NCBI GenBank assembly: GCA_903862805.1
Contig: CAIOZP010000105.1
Coordinates: 1 to 10,815 of the forward strand
Length of the DNA: 10,815 nt
Reading direction: 5' to 3'
DNA from: an uncultured Fibrobacterota bacterium
GTDB lineage: Bacteria; Fibrobacterota; Chitinivibrionia; Chitinivibrionales; CAIOZP01
A program made the position numbers and the translations under genes. Below, piece by piece: positions 5,556-10,815 of this stretch. Below the pieces are notes generated by a model that ran no database searches, had not been told where the DNA came from, and was given only the letters and a program-made list of their open reading frames with translations. The first letter of the stretch is position 1; each line of letters starts with the position of its first letter.

Positions 5556-6323
5556 TTGGATTCTCAAACGTCGATTATTGAAACCACGCATACACCTGAG
5601 CCCGCAGGTTCGGCTTTATTACCGATTCTATCGCTTGAAAACATCCAGAAATCATTTGGTCAGCGGCATTTGCTTTCCGATGCGAGTTTCAGTCTCGAAA
5701 AAGGGCGCACTCTGGCTCTTTGCGGAGCATCGGGTTGCGGCAAGACCACACTGGTAAAGATCATCAGCGGGCTTATGTCTTTTGATGGCGGTTCGTTTTG
5801 CATTTCCGGAACGCGCGTTGTTTCCGGTGAGCCATATCCGAAGTCACTGTTTGGAACCATTGGCGTAGTGTTCCAGGAACACAATCTGTTCCCGCATCTG
5901 TCGGCACACGAAAACGTCGCACTTGCATTGAAATGTGTGCGGAAGATACCTGCGAAGGCCGCAAATGATCGCGCACTGCACGAACTTTCGCGGGTCGGAT
6001 TGGCCGACTGCGCAAGTCGGCATCCGCGTGCTCTTTCGGGTGGTGAACGCCAGCGGGTTGCTATTGCTCGCGCACTTGCGCTTGATCCGATCCTGCTTCT
6101 GCTTGATGAGCCGACAGCCTCGCTCGACGCAAAACGGATCGACGAACTGCGGGCCATCCTCCGGCTTCTGAAGGACTCTGACGTGGCAATGATGCTTGTT
6201 ACCCATAACATTCCTTTCGCCTGCGACATGGCTGATCGTTTCTGCCTGCTCGAAAACGGCCATATCACCTCCGGTGATTCGCCCACGATGTTCGACACTC
6301 TCCGCCAGCAGGTCTGGGAATGA
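5556..6323 (+). CDS. Polar amino-acid ABC transporter, ATP-binding subunit (TTG start)
   Basis: This cytoplasmic ATPase of 255 residues powers import through the two permeases that follow. Walker A is GASGCGKTT (57-65), the Q-loop Gln is at 107 (VVFQEHNLFPHLS), the ABC signature LSGGE is at 160-164, Walker B is LLLLDEP with catalytic Glu 185, and the H-loop His is at 217 (VTHNI). The pattern is that of the GlnQ/GltL class. An in-frame TGA at 5541 limits the start, and no ATG lies before Walker A. The TTG at 5556 with GGAGG 6 nt upstream is therefore the likely start. It yields about 28 extra residues before the usual LSLENIQKSFG beginning. The gene ends in an ATGA overlap with the first permease gene. 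The ribosome site is buried in a hairpin, suggesting control at translation. Confidence 0.93.
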   Translation: MDSQTSIIETTHTPEPAGSALLPILSLENIQKSFGQRHLLSDASFSLEKGRTLALCGASGCGKTTLVKIISGLMSFDGGSFCISGTRVVSGEPYPKSLFGTIGVVFQEHNLFPHLSAHENVALALKCVRKIPAKAANDRALHELSRVGLADCASRHPRALSGGERQRVAIARALALDPILLLLDEPTASLDAKRIDELRAILRLLKDSDVAMMLVTHNIPFACDMADRFCLLENGHITSGDSPTMFDTLRQQVWE

Positions 6324-7033
6324 ACTTCAACAACTATGTTTTTGCAGCACCGTATTTCGGCTGGCTTTTGAGGGGAGCGGCAAATACGGTCATGATTTCT
6401 GCCATGACCGCGACTTTGGCGCTTTTAGTCGGGATTCCTGTCGGAATACTTCGGCAGATGGCACCGGCATTCGTTCGTGTTGTTTTGGCCGGATTCATTA
6501 CGTTGTTCCGCAATATGCCTCTGGTTCCGTTTCTGCTGTTTTCGGTTTTTGTCGCGCCGGATTTCTTTCTGCAATGTACCGGCAAAGCGATTCCGATTGG
6601 TTTTGAATACTGGCTTTTTATCGTGTGTGTCGCACTCAATGCATCAGGGTACATCGCCGATATTGTTCGTTCGGGGCTAAGGTCGATTCCGGAGGGACAG
6701 GTTCAAGCCGGACGGGTACTCGGGCTTTCTCCGCGGCAGGTGATCTTCAGGATTCTTGTTCCGCAGGCGGTTCGGATTTCCACGCCTGCGCTCGGCACGC
6801 GGCTGATCCACACGATGAAAAACACTTCGGTCGCAATGGTGCTTCCGATCGTCGTTGATTCGCTCGATGTTGCCGGTCAGGGAGCCAGAATCGCGGGCGA
6901 ATGTTTCGCGTGGGCGGAACCGCTGGTCTTTGCGGCCGGAACTTACCTCGTTTTTTCGCTCATGCTGGAGGCGCTGCTCTGGTACATCTGCCGGAATCCT
7001 CTCTTGACAGGGAGGGAATATGACGCCGCCTGA
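6320..7033 (+). CDS. Polar amino-acid ABC transporter, permease subunit 1
   Basis: This 237-residue inner-membrane protein of the HisM/GlnP class has about five hydrophobic segments (roughly 22-45, 52-80, 95-118, 170-190 and 200-225). The N-terminal RGAANTVMIS resembles the conserved start of this permease family. The cytoplasmic EAA loop at about 125-152 (EGQVQAGRVLGLS, then FRILVPQAVR) docks onto the ATPase. It starts inside the stop of the ATPase gene (ATGA, 6320-6323) with little ribosome site of its own, so translational coupling is expected. It resembles the GltJ partner in a Glu/Asp system, but subunit identity cannot be fixed from sequence reading alone. Confidence 0.9.
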   Translation: MNFNNYVFAAPYFGWLLRGAANTVMISAMTATLALLVGIPVGILRQMAPAFVRVVLAGFITLFRNMPLVPFLLFSVFVAPDFFLQCTGKAIPIGFEYWLFIVCVALNASGYIADIVRSGLRSIPEGQVQAGRVLGLSPRQVIFRILVPQAVRISTPALGTRLIHTMKNTSVAMVLPIVVDSLDVAGQGARIAGECFAWAEPLVFAAGTYLVFSLMLEALLWYICRNPLLTGREYDAA

Positions 7034-7763
7034 AATCCTTAGAACACTCGTCTTTGGTTTTCCTGTTATCAAGGAATGTCTTGATACTGCCTGGCCGATT
7101 TTCATTCAGTCGCTCGGTGGCCTGATGCTTTCGTTCTTCATAACAATAGGTAGCCTGATTGGCGGTGCGATTCTTGGTATGATTCTGGCACTGATGCGTT
7201 TCACTCCGGTTGAGGAACAGGCAAAGCGCTTCCGTTTCCGGCCCGTCGTGTTGATTGGTTCTTCCGTCGAATGGTTCATTCGCGGACTTCCGATAATGAT
7301 CATTGTGCTGCTGTTCAATTATCTGCCATTCGCACTTTTCAAGCTGCGCGTTCCGGGAGCCATTCTTGCGGTCGGTGCATTTTCGCTCTACGGAGGCGCG
7401 TATTTCAGCGGAGTTTTCCTGGGCGGTCTGCGTTGTGTTAGCAGCGATCTACGCAACGCTTCACGGGTTCTTGGACTGTCGTCCCTGCAGACTTTGATTC
7501 ATATCCGCATTCCAATTGCTGTGCGGACAATGCTTCCTGCGCTGCTTGGAATAACGGTCACGCTTTTCAAAGACAGTTCGGTTCTGGTTGTGGTTGCTGT
7601 TCCTGAATTGATGTACACCGCGCGGCAGATGGCTTTCTCATCTCCGAGTGACTATGCGCCGGTTCTTGGGACCACGCTTCTGTTGTACTGGATTATTGCC
7701 ACGATGATTTCCGGCCTTGCCCGTCTGCTTGAGCAGCACTGGGACGGGGCCGTTTCGAGATAG
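7020..7763 (+). CDS. Polar amino-acid ABC transporter, permease subunit 2
   Basis: This 247-residue inner-membrane permease pairs with subunit 1 to form the translocation channel. Hydrophobic segments lie at about 32-60, 76-105, 112-136, 175-196 and 215-235. The EAA loop is at 143-169 (DLRNASRVLGLS, then IHIRIPIAVR). The WFIRGLPIMII stretch (85-95) is the conserved R-G-x-P element of amino-acid permeases. The ATG at 7020 overlaps the upstream gene by 14 nt and has its own GGAGGG at 7011-7016. An N-terminal extension of about 20 residues precedes the usual permease start. The stop is followed immediately by a T-tailed hairpin. Confidence 0.9.
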   Translation: MTPPEILRTLVFGFPVIKECLDTAWPIFIQSLGGLMLSFFITIGSLIGGAILGMILALMRFTPVEEQAKRFRFRPVVLIGSSVEWFIRGLPIMIIVLLFNYLPFALFKLRVPGAILAVGAFSLYGGAYFSGVFLGGLRCVSSDLRNASRVLGLSSLQTLIHIRIPIAVRTMLPALLGITVTLFKDSSVLVVVAVPELMYTARQMAFSSPSDYAPVLGTTLLLYWIIATMISGLARLLEQHWDGAVSR

Positions 7764-7790
7764 TCTTCGGACGGGTGTCCGGAGATTTTT
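7764..7790 (+). terminator. Intra-operon T-tailed hairpin between permease 2 and binding protein
   Basis: TCTTCGGAC (7764-7772) pairs with GTCCGGAGA (7777-7785) across a GGGT loop, 9 bp with one G-U, followed at once by TTTTT (7786-7790). By form it is an intrinsic terminator. It sits one base after the permease stop and 15 nt before the Shine-Dalgarno of the binding-protein gene, so it may be a partial terminator, or a stabilising or processing hairpin that sets subunit ratios. Confidence 0.65.
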
Positions 7791-7814
7791 GTAACTGTAT
7801 CTTTTGGAGGAACT

Positions 7815-8681
7815 ATGAAGCGTCTTCTGCTTACCTCGCTTGCGGCGATTGCAATTGCCGCATCCGGAGCGTTCGCGCAACAATCAACCCTTGACGTGGT
7901 CAAGAAGAGCGGCGAGCTCGTGGTCGGACTCGGCATGGAATGTGCCCCGTTCTCGTACCGTGATGCCGGTGGAAATCTCGTTGGTTTCGAGGTTGATCTG
8001 ACGAATGTCCTCGTCAAGAATCTTGAAGCCTACGTAGGCGTTCCGCTTAAGCTGCGTCTTGAGAATGTCACAGACGAAACACGCATCAGCTGGGTTCAGT
8101 CGGGTCAGATCAGCGTCTCGGTCTGTCACTGCAACAACACCCGCAAGCGTCAGGATCTGATCGACTTTTCCGTTCCATATTTCTGGGATGGCAAGAGCGT
8201 GATGTACAACAACGCCAAGGGCAAGAAGGATCTGAAGGACTTCGCCGGAAAGACAATCGGCTTCAAGCGTTCGTCTTCATCCGAGGGTGAGATCAAGAGA
8301 TACTTCGAGGCACAGGGCTGGACAGCCCCGGTGCTCAAGCAGTTCGACAACCACACTGCCGGAATCAAGGCGCTTGCCGATGGCCAGATCGACGGTTTCA
8401 CCGATGACAATTCGATTATCATCAGCACCGCCATGCTTGCAGGCTACACAGTGGGCGAAGGCAAGAAACTCAACCTTACACCCGGCCGTTACTCGGCAGC
8501 ATACTACGGAGTCGGCGTGAAAGAGAACGATTCGAAGTGGCGCAAGGCCATTGATTTCGCTCTCCACGACATGTGGCTCTCCGGCGACTATCAGAAGATT
8601 TATGACAAGTGGTTCGGTGCAAAGTCGAAGTGCCCGATTCCGCTTGGTACGAACAAGATGGAACCTTTCGTTAAGGGCTGA
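7815..8681 (+). CDS. Periplasmic amino-acid-binding protein, Glu/Asp (GltI)-like
   Basis: This 288-residue solute-binding protein (SBP_bac_3 family) captures the amino acid and delivers it to the permeases. The signal peptide is MKRLLLTSLAAIAIAASGAFA, cut before QQ at 22. GFEVDL (58-63), VTDETRISWVQSG (85-97), NNTRKRQDLIDFS (107-119) and FTDDN (195-199) match the family. The NHTAGIKALADGQ region, the TDD, and the ending KWF followed by PIPLGTNK resemble GltI of E. coli more than HisJ or GlnH. A Glu/Asp substrate is therefore favoured but not proven. There are four cysteines in the mature part (43, 104, 106 and 273). GGAGG (7806-7810) precedes the ATG. It is last in the transporter cluster, whereas GltI is first in E. 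coli, and is set apart by a hairpin. Confidence 0.9.
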   Translation: MKRLLLTSLAAIAIAASGAFAQQSTLDVVKKSGELVVGLGMECAPFSYRDAGGNLVGFEVDLTNVLVKNLEAYVGVPLKLRLENVTDETRISWVQSGQISVSVCHCNNTRKRQDLIDFSVPYFWDGKSVMYNNAKGKKDLKDFAGKTIGFKRSSSSEGEIKRYFEAQGWTAPVLKQFDNHTAGIKALADGQIDGFTDDNSIIISTAMLAGYTVGEGKKLNLTPGRYSAAYYGVGVKENDSKWRKAIDFALHDMWLSGDYQKIYDKWFGAKSKCPIPLGTNKMEPFVKG

Positions 8682-8692
8682 TCCGTTTTATT

Positions 8693-8727
8693 GTGATCTG
8701 CAGTCACGGCGATGTGCTGCAGATCAC
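8693..8727 (+). terminator. Candidate terminator or stabilising hairpin after the binding-protein gene
   Basis: GTGATCTGCAG (8693-8703) and CTGCAGATCAC (8717-8727) form a perfect 11-bp stem with a 13-nt loop. The loop can add a 3-bp CAC/GTG helix beside a one-base bulge. The tail TTTGCTTT is T-rich but interrupted, so termination may be incomplete and allow read-through into the beta-barrel gene 35 nt further on. Confidence 0.55.
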
Positions 8728-8762
8728 TTTGCTTTCTGCTTTCAATAACAAGGAGTTTTTTG

Positions 8763-9773
8763 ATGATGCGTACTTTTGGTACACTATTGGCGGCTTGCGC
8801 CTTTCTTTGCGCCGCTAATGCATTCGCTGATGACAAACCGGTTCCGGTTCAATCCTTCGGCGGAGCTGCATTCGGCAACTGGCACTACATAAACAACGGC
8901 GCGAATCCAAGCACCGGCTTCGATCTTTCATTGGCGGAAATGGCTTACGATGTTGCCTACGGCGAGCATTTCAAGGCTGAGATAAAGATGGAAGCCGATC
9001 GCGTCGAACCGGTCACCGGTTTCTCTGTTGACACAGCGGCCAACGTCACGCTCACAAAGAGTGAACGCTATTTTGTCGGAGTCAAGAGAGCGTTTTTTGT
9101 TGTGAAAAATATCATTCCCGTGACAGAGATCGGCTTCGGTCTTCTCGAACTCAGCCAGAACGGTTTCCCCGAAGGTCTCTGGGGTTACCGCTATGTTTAC
9201 AAGACACTTTTAGATCAATACGGCTACGGCGAGAATGATGACTATGGTATCACGGCAAAGGTTTCGCCTGTAAAGCAGCTTGCTATCAGTGCCGCGTTTG
9301 TCAACGGCGACGGGCGCAAGAATCTTCACAGCACAGAAGGTTCATACAAGGGAAGCGCGGCGATTGACCTTACTCTTGACAACGGAATCATGGGGCATGT
9401 GTATGGCGACCTTCGTCCGTTTGAAAGCGGCAACAAACAGGTCAGTTTTTCCGGCTGCCTCGGTTTCAAACGCGAGGCGTTCCGTATCGGTGCCGACTAC
9501 GACTGGCAGAACAATTGCGGCGGTGTGACTGATGCCACGAAGAACGGCGTTTCCGCCTATGCTTCTGTGCAGCCGGCAAAGGTCATGAATGTCTTTGCAC
9601 GCGGGGACTTCTTCTCCACCGACAAGTGGAAAACTGCTGAAAAGGTTATGATGGGAGGGCTGTCCTTCTCGTTCTTCGATCACCTGCAGATTTCTCCGAA
9701 TTTGCAGTACAAGATTCCGCCAAATTCTCCGAATGTCACGAGTATCTACCTGAACACACGTTTGGATATCTGA
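8763..9773 (+). CDS. Putative outer-membrane beta-barrel protein (porin-like), family not recognised
   Basis: This 336-residue protein has a clear signal peptide (residues 1-22, NAFA before DD). The rest alternates hydrophobic and polar residues in short stretches bounded by Gly, Asp and Asn, as in outer-membrane barrels: FKAEIKMEADRVEP, SAAIDLTLDNGIMGHVYGDL, VFARGDFFS, MMGGLSFSFFDHLQISPNLQ and the final SIYLNTRLDI. It ends in Ile rather than the common Phe. I cannot name the family. It follows the binding-protein gene by 81 nt with a leaky-looking hairpin between, so shared transcription and a role in amino-acid entry are plausible but inferred. An AGGAG at 8751-8755 serves the ATG at 8763 (7-nt spacing) or 8766. 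An upstream in-frame ATG at 8712 lies in the hairpin and is rejected. Confidence 0.75.
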   Translation: MMRTFGTLLAACAFLCAANAFADDKPVPVQSFGGAAFGNWHYINNGANPSTGFDLSLAEMAYDVAYGEHFKAEIKMEADRVEPVTGFSVDTAANVTLTKSERYFVGVKRAFFVVKNIIPVTEIGFGLLELSQNGFPEGLWGYRYVYKTLLDQYGYGENDDYGITAKVSPVKQLAISAAFVNGDGRKNLHSTEGSYKGSAAIDLTLDNGIMGHVYGDLRPFESGNKQVSFSGCLGFKREAFRIGADYDWQNNCGGVTDATKNGVSAYASVQPAKVMNVFARGDFFSTDKWKTAEKVMMGGLSFSFFDHLQISPNLQYKIPPNSPNVTSIYLNTRLDI

Positions 9774-9786
9774 TCTATTTGATTTT

Positions 9787-9823
9787 GCGGCCTCGGATCA
9801 TTTCGGTTCGGGGCCGCTTTCAT
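9787..9823 (+). terminator. Intrinsic terminator after the outer-membrane protein gene
   Basis: GCGGCCTCGGA (9787-9797) pairs with TTCGGGGCCGC (9807-9817), an 11-bp GC-rich stem with two G-U pairs and a 9-nt loop. A short T-tract (TTTCAT) follows. It probably closes the ABC transporter/outer-membrane protein transcription unit. Confidence 0.75.
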
Positions 9824-9836
9824 CAGAAAAGCCGGA

Positions 9837-10562
9837 ATGCCTTCAATGAGTATCTGCAAAAAAATTGACAACTTCAAAATTGATTTCCATTGTCACACTC
9901 CTGCTTCTTCCGACTATGGGCGTGGAGATTCAGCATTGCGCAGTTCATTGACACCGCGCGAATGGCTGAAGGCCGCAATGAACACCGATCTCGACGGAGT
10001 GGTGATCGCCGATCACAACAGTTCGGCATGGATTGATCCATTGCGGGTGCAATACCGTATGCTTGAATCCGGAATGGAACATGCGCCGTGGTTCCGGCCG
10101 CTTGAGATATTCCCCGGCGCGGAAATATCTGTCGCCGACAAGGGGCGTGTGATCCATCTGCTCGCGGTTTTCGATTCGTCTGAATATACCGGCGAAACTG
10201 TTTCGGGACTTCTGAAGTCCTGCGGAATTCCGGCACCATTTAAAGGATCGTCATCCATCACGACGCAAACATGTTTTCTCGATACTGTTCTGGCAATAAT
10301 CGCGCGCGGTGGAGTTGCGATTCCGGCTCATATTGATGACTGCGAAGGATATTTCTCCGACGCTGGAAAAGGAAACGATGCGATTCCGGATCTTCCAGAT
10401 TTCATAAAAATGGTGGAGACAAGGGCTCCGGCCGAAGGTGTCCCGCCACAAATACTGTCACGCATCGGCAATCGCAAAATCGTTTCAGGCTCTGATTCAC
10501 ACTTTCCACATGAGATCGGCCGCCGGTTTACGACAATGGGTTGCTCGGCGATCATCCACTAA
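9837..10562 (+). CDS. Stand-alone PHP-domain protein (putative metal-dependent phosphoesterase)
   Basis: This 241-residue cytoplasmic protein shows nearly all metal ligands of the PHP (polymerase and histidinol phosphatase) fold: DFHCHTPASSDY with H18 and H20, VIADHN with D59 and H60, FPGAEIS with E96, H107 (VIHLLAVF), PAHIDD with H165, and SGSDSH with D220 and H222. PHP enzymes usually hydrolyse phosphate esters or nucleic-acid ends using two or three metals; the substrate here is unknown. The HTPASSDY start and IGRRFT end resemble PHP modules attached to AAA-type ATPases, but no ATPase part follows. The ATG at 9837 has no good ribosome site; the ATG at 9846 is an alternative. The start lies only about 20 nt after a strong terminator, so its promoter is unclear. 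The stop is 9 nt from the end of the convergent gene. Confidence 0.82.
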   Translation: MPSMSICKKIDNFKIDFHCHTPASSDYGRGDSALRSSLTPREWLKAAMNTDLDGVVIADHNSSAWIDPLRVQYRMLESGMEHAPWFRPLEIFPGAEISVADKGRVIHLLAVFDSSEYTGETVSGLLKSCGIPAPFKGSSSITTQTCFLDTVLAIIARGGVAIPAHIDDCEGYFSDAGKGNDAIPDLPDFIKMVETRAPAEGVPPQILSRIGNRKIVSGSDSHFPHEIGRRFTTMGCSAIIH

Positions 10563-10571
10563 ACATCATCA

Positions 10572-10815
10572 TCAGAACACGCACATCACCGTAGCTCCGC
10601 ATTTGATCAGCTTGTAATTGTCTTTCGACTGTGTCGCCCAATCGATACAGCGTTCGTAAGCGCCGGAGAGAGTCGCCGACCAGTGCCTGGTGATGGTGTA
10701 TTTCAGATCTGCATTGATGTTGCCGAATTCGCGGTCGTCGGTAGTTCTGGAGATTGTCGTTTCGCCGGAATCGTTGATCCCGCTTGCGTTCAAACCTTTT
10801 CTCTGGAGCTGAACA
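10572..10815 (-). CDS. Outer-membrane beta-barrel protein, C-terminal fragment (N-terminus beyond right edge)
   Basis: The minus-strand frame stays open to the window edge, giving the last 80 residues before the TGA at 10572-10574. The apparent TTG start at 10793 is internal, since the frame continues as VQLQRKGLNASG. Alternating residues (INADLKYTITRHWSATLSGA YER, split here) and the end KCGATVMCVF with a terminal Phe fit the last strands and BAM-recognition signal of an outer-membrane barrel. Family and function cannot be told from this fragment. It converges on the PHP gene with a 9-nt gap and no visible terminator. Confidence 0.65.
   Translation of the reverse strand, partial: VQLQRKGLNASGINDSGETTISRTTDDREFGNINADLKYTITRHWSATLSGAYERCIDWATQSKDNYKLIKCGATVMCVF

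Noticed and set aside
5540..5581. 13-codon ORF (ATG 5540 to TGA) overlapping the ATPase start, as a leader peptide
   Set aside because: It has no Shine-Dalgarno, lies inside the RBS hairpin, and shows no run of a regulatory amino acid.
5660..6298. Long minus-strand open frame inside the ABC ATPase gene
   Set aside because: It is the antisense shadow of an unambiguous ATPase with all NBD motifs; the Arg/Ser-rich translation is typical of antisense frames.
8712..8762. Upstream ATG for the outer-membrane protein
   Set aside because: It lies within the hairpin after the binding-protein gene, lacks a ribosome site, and would place extra residues before a textbook signal peptide.

Overview
The window looks like chromosomal DNA from a Gram-negative bacterium of the Fibrobacterota, probably Fibrobacter or a relative. 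The strongest pointer is the left-edge gene, a secreted protein with a fibro-slime domain, a family well known from Fibrobacter succinogenes. Outer-membrane beta-barrels, a lipobox-bearing Tol-Pal-associated protein and moderate GC in the genes fit this. The assignment is an inference from gene content.

Layout, left to right. 1-829 (minus): N-terminal 276 residues of a fibro-slime protein, running off the left edge. 1157-1972 (plus): CpoB/YbgF-like TPR lipoprotein. 2396-4365 (minus): the conserved translation operon rpsP-rimM-trmD-rplS, read right to left, with an intrinsic terminator at 2334-2368. 4366-5555: about 1.2 kb, AT-rich, without an intact gene. It holds the decayed, truncated 5' part of an IS1380-type transposase and then the leader of the next operon. 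5556-8681 (plus): a polar amino-acid ABC transporter in the order ATPase, permease, permease, periplasmic binding protein, most like the glutamate/aspartate (GltI) type. 8763-9773 (plus): a signal-peptide-bearing putative outer-membrane beta-barrel 81 nt behind it. 9837-10562 (plus): a stand-alone PHP-domain putative metallo-hydrolase. 10572-10815 (minus): the C-terminus of another outer-membrane beta-barrel protein, running off the right edge.

How the genes work together. The transporter genes are tightly coupled by 4-nt and 14-nt overlaps. A T-tailed hairpin separates the second permease from the binding protein, a likely way to set different expression levels. The beta-barrel gene behind the binding protein could supply the outer-membrane step of the same uptake route. 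The transporter's first gene starts at TTG, and its Shine-Dalgarno sequence is buried in a strong hairpin, so the leader may act as a translational switch.

The most interesting unexplained items are that leader, the intra-operon hairpin, the cluster of GGAAAT/ATTTCC half-sites before cpoB, and the orphan PHP protein. I see no tRNA, rRNA, CRISPR array or recognisable defence system, and no convincing wholly new system.
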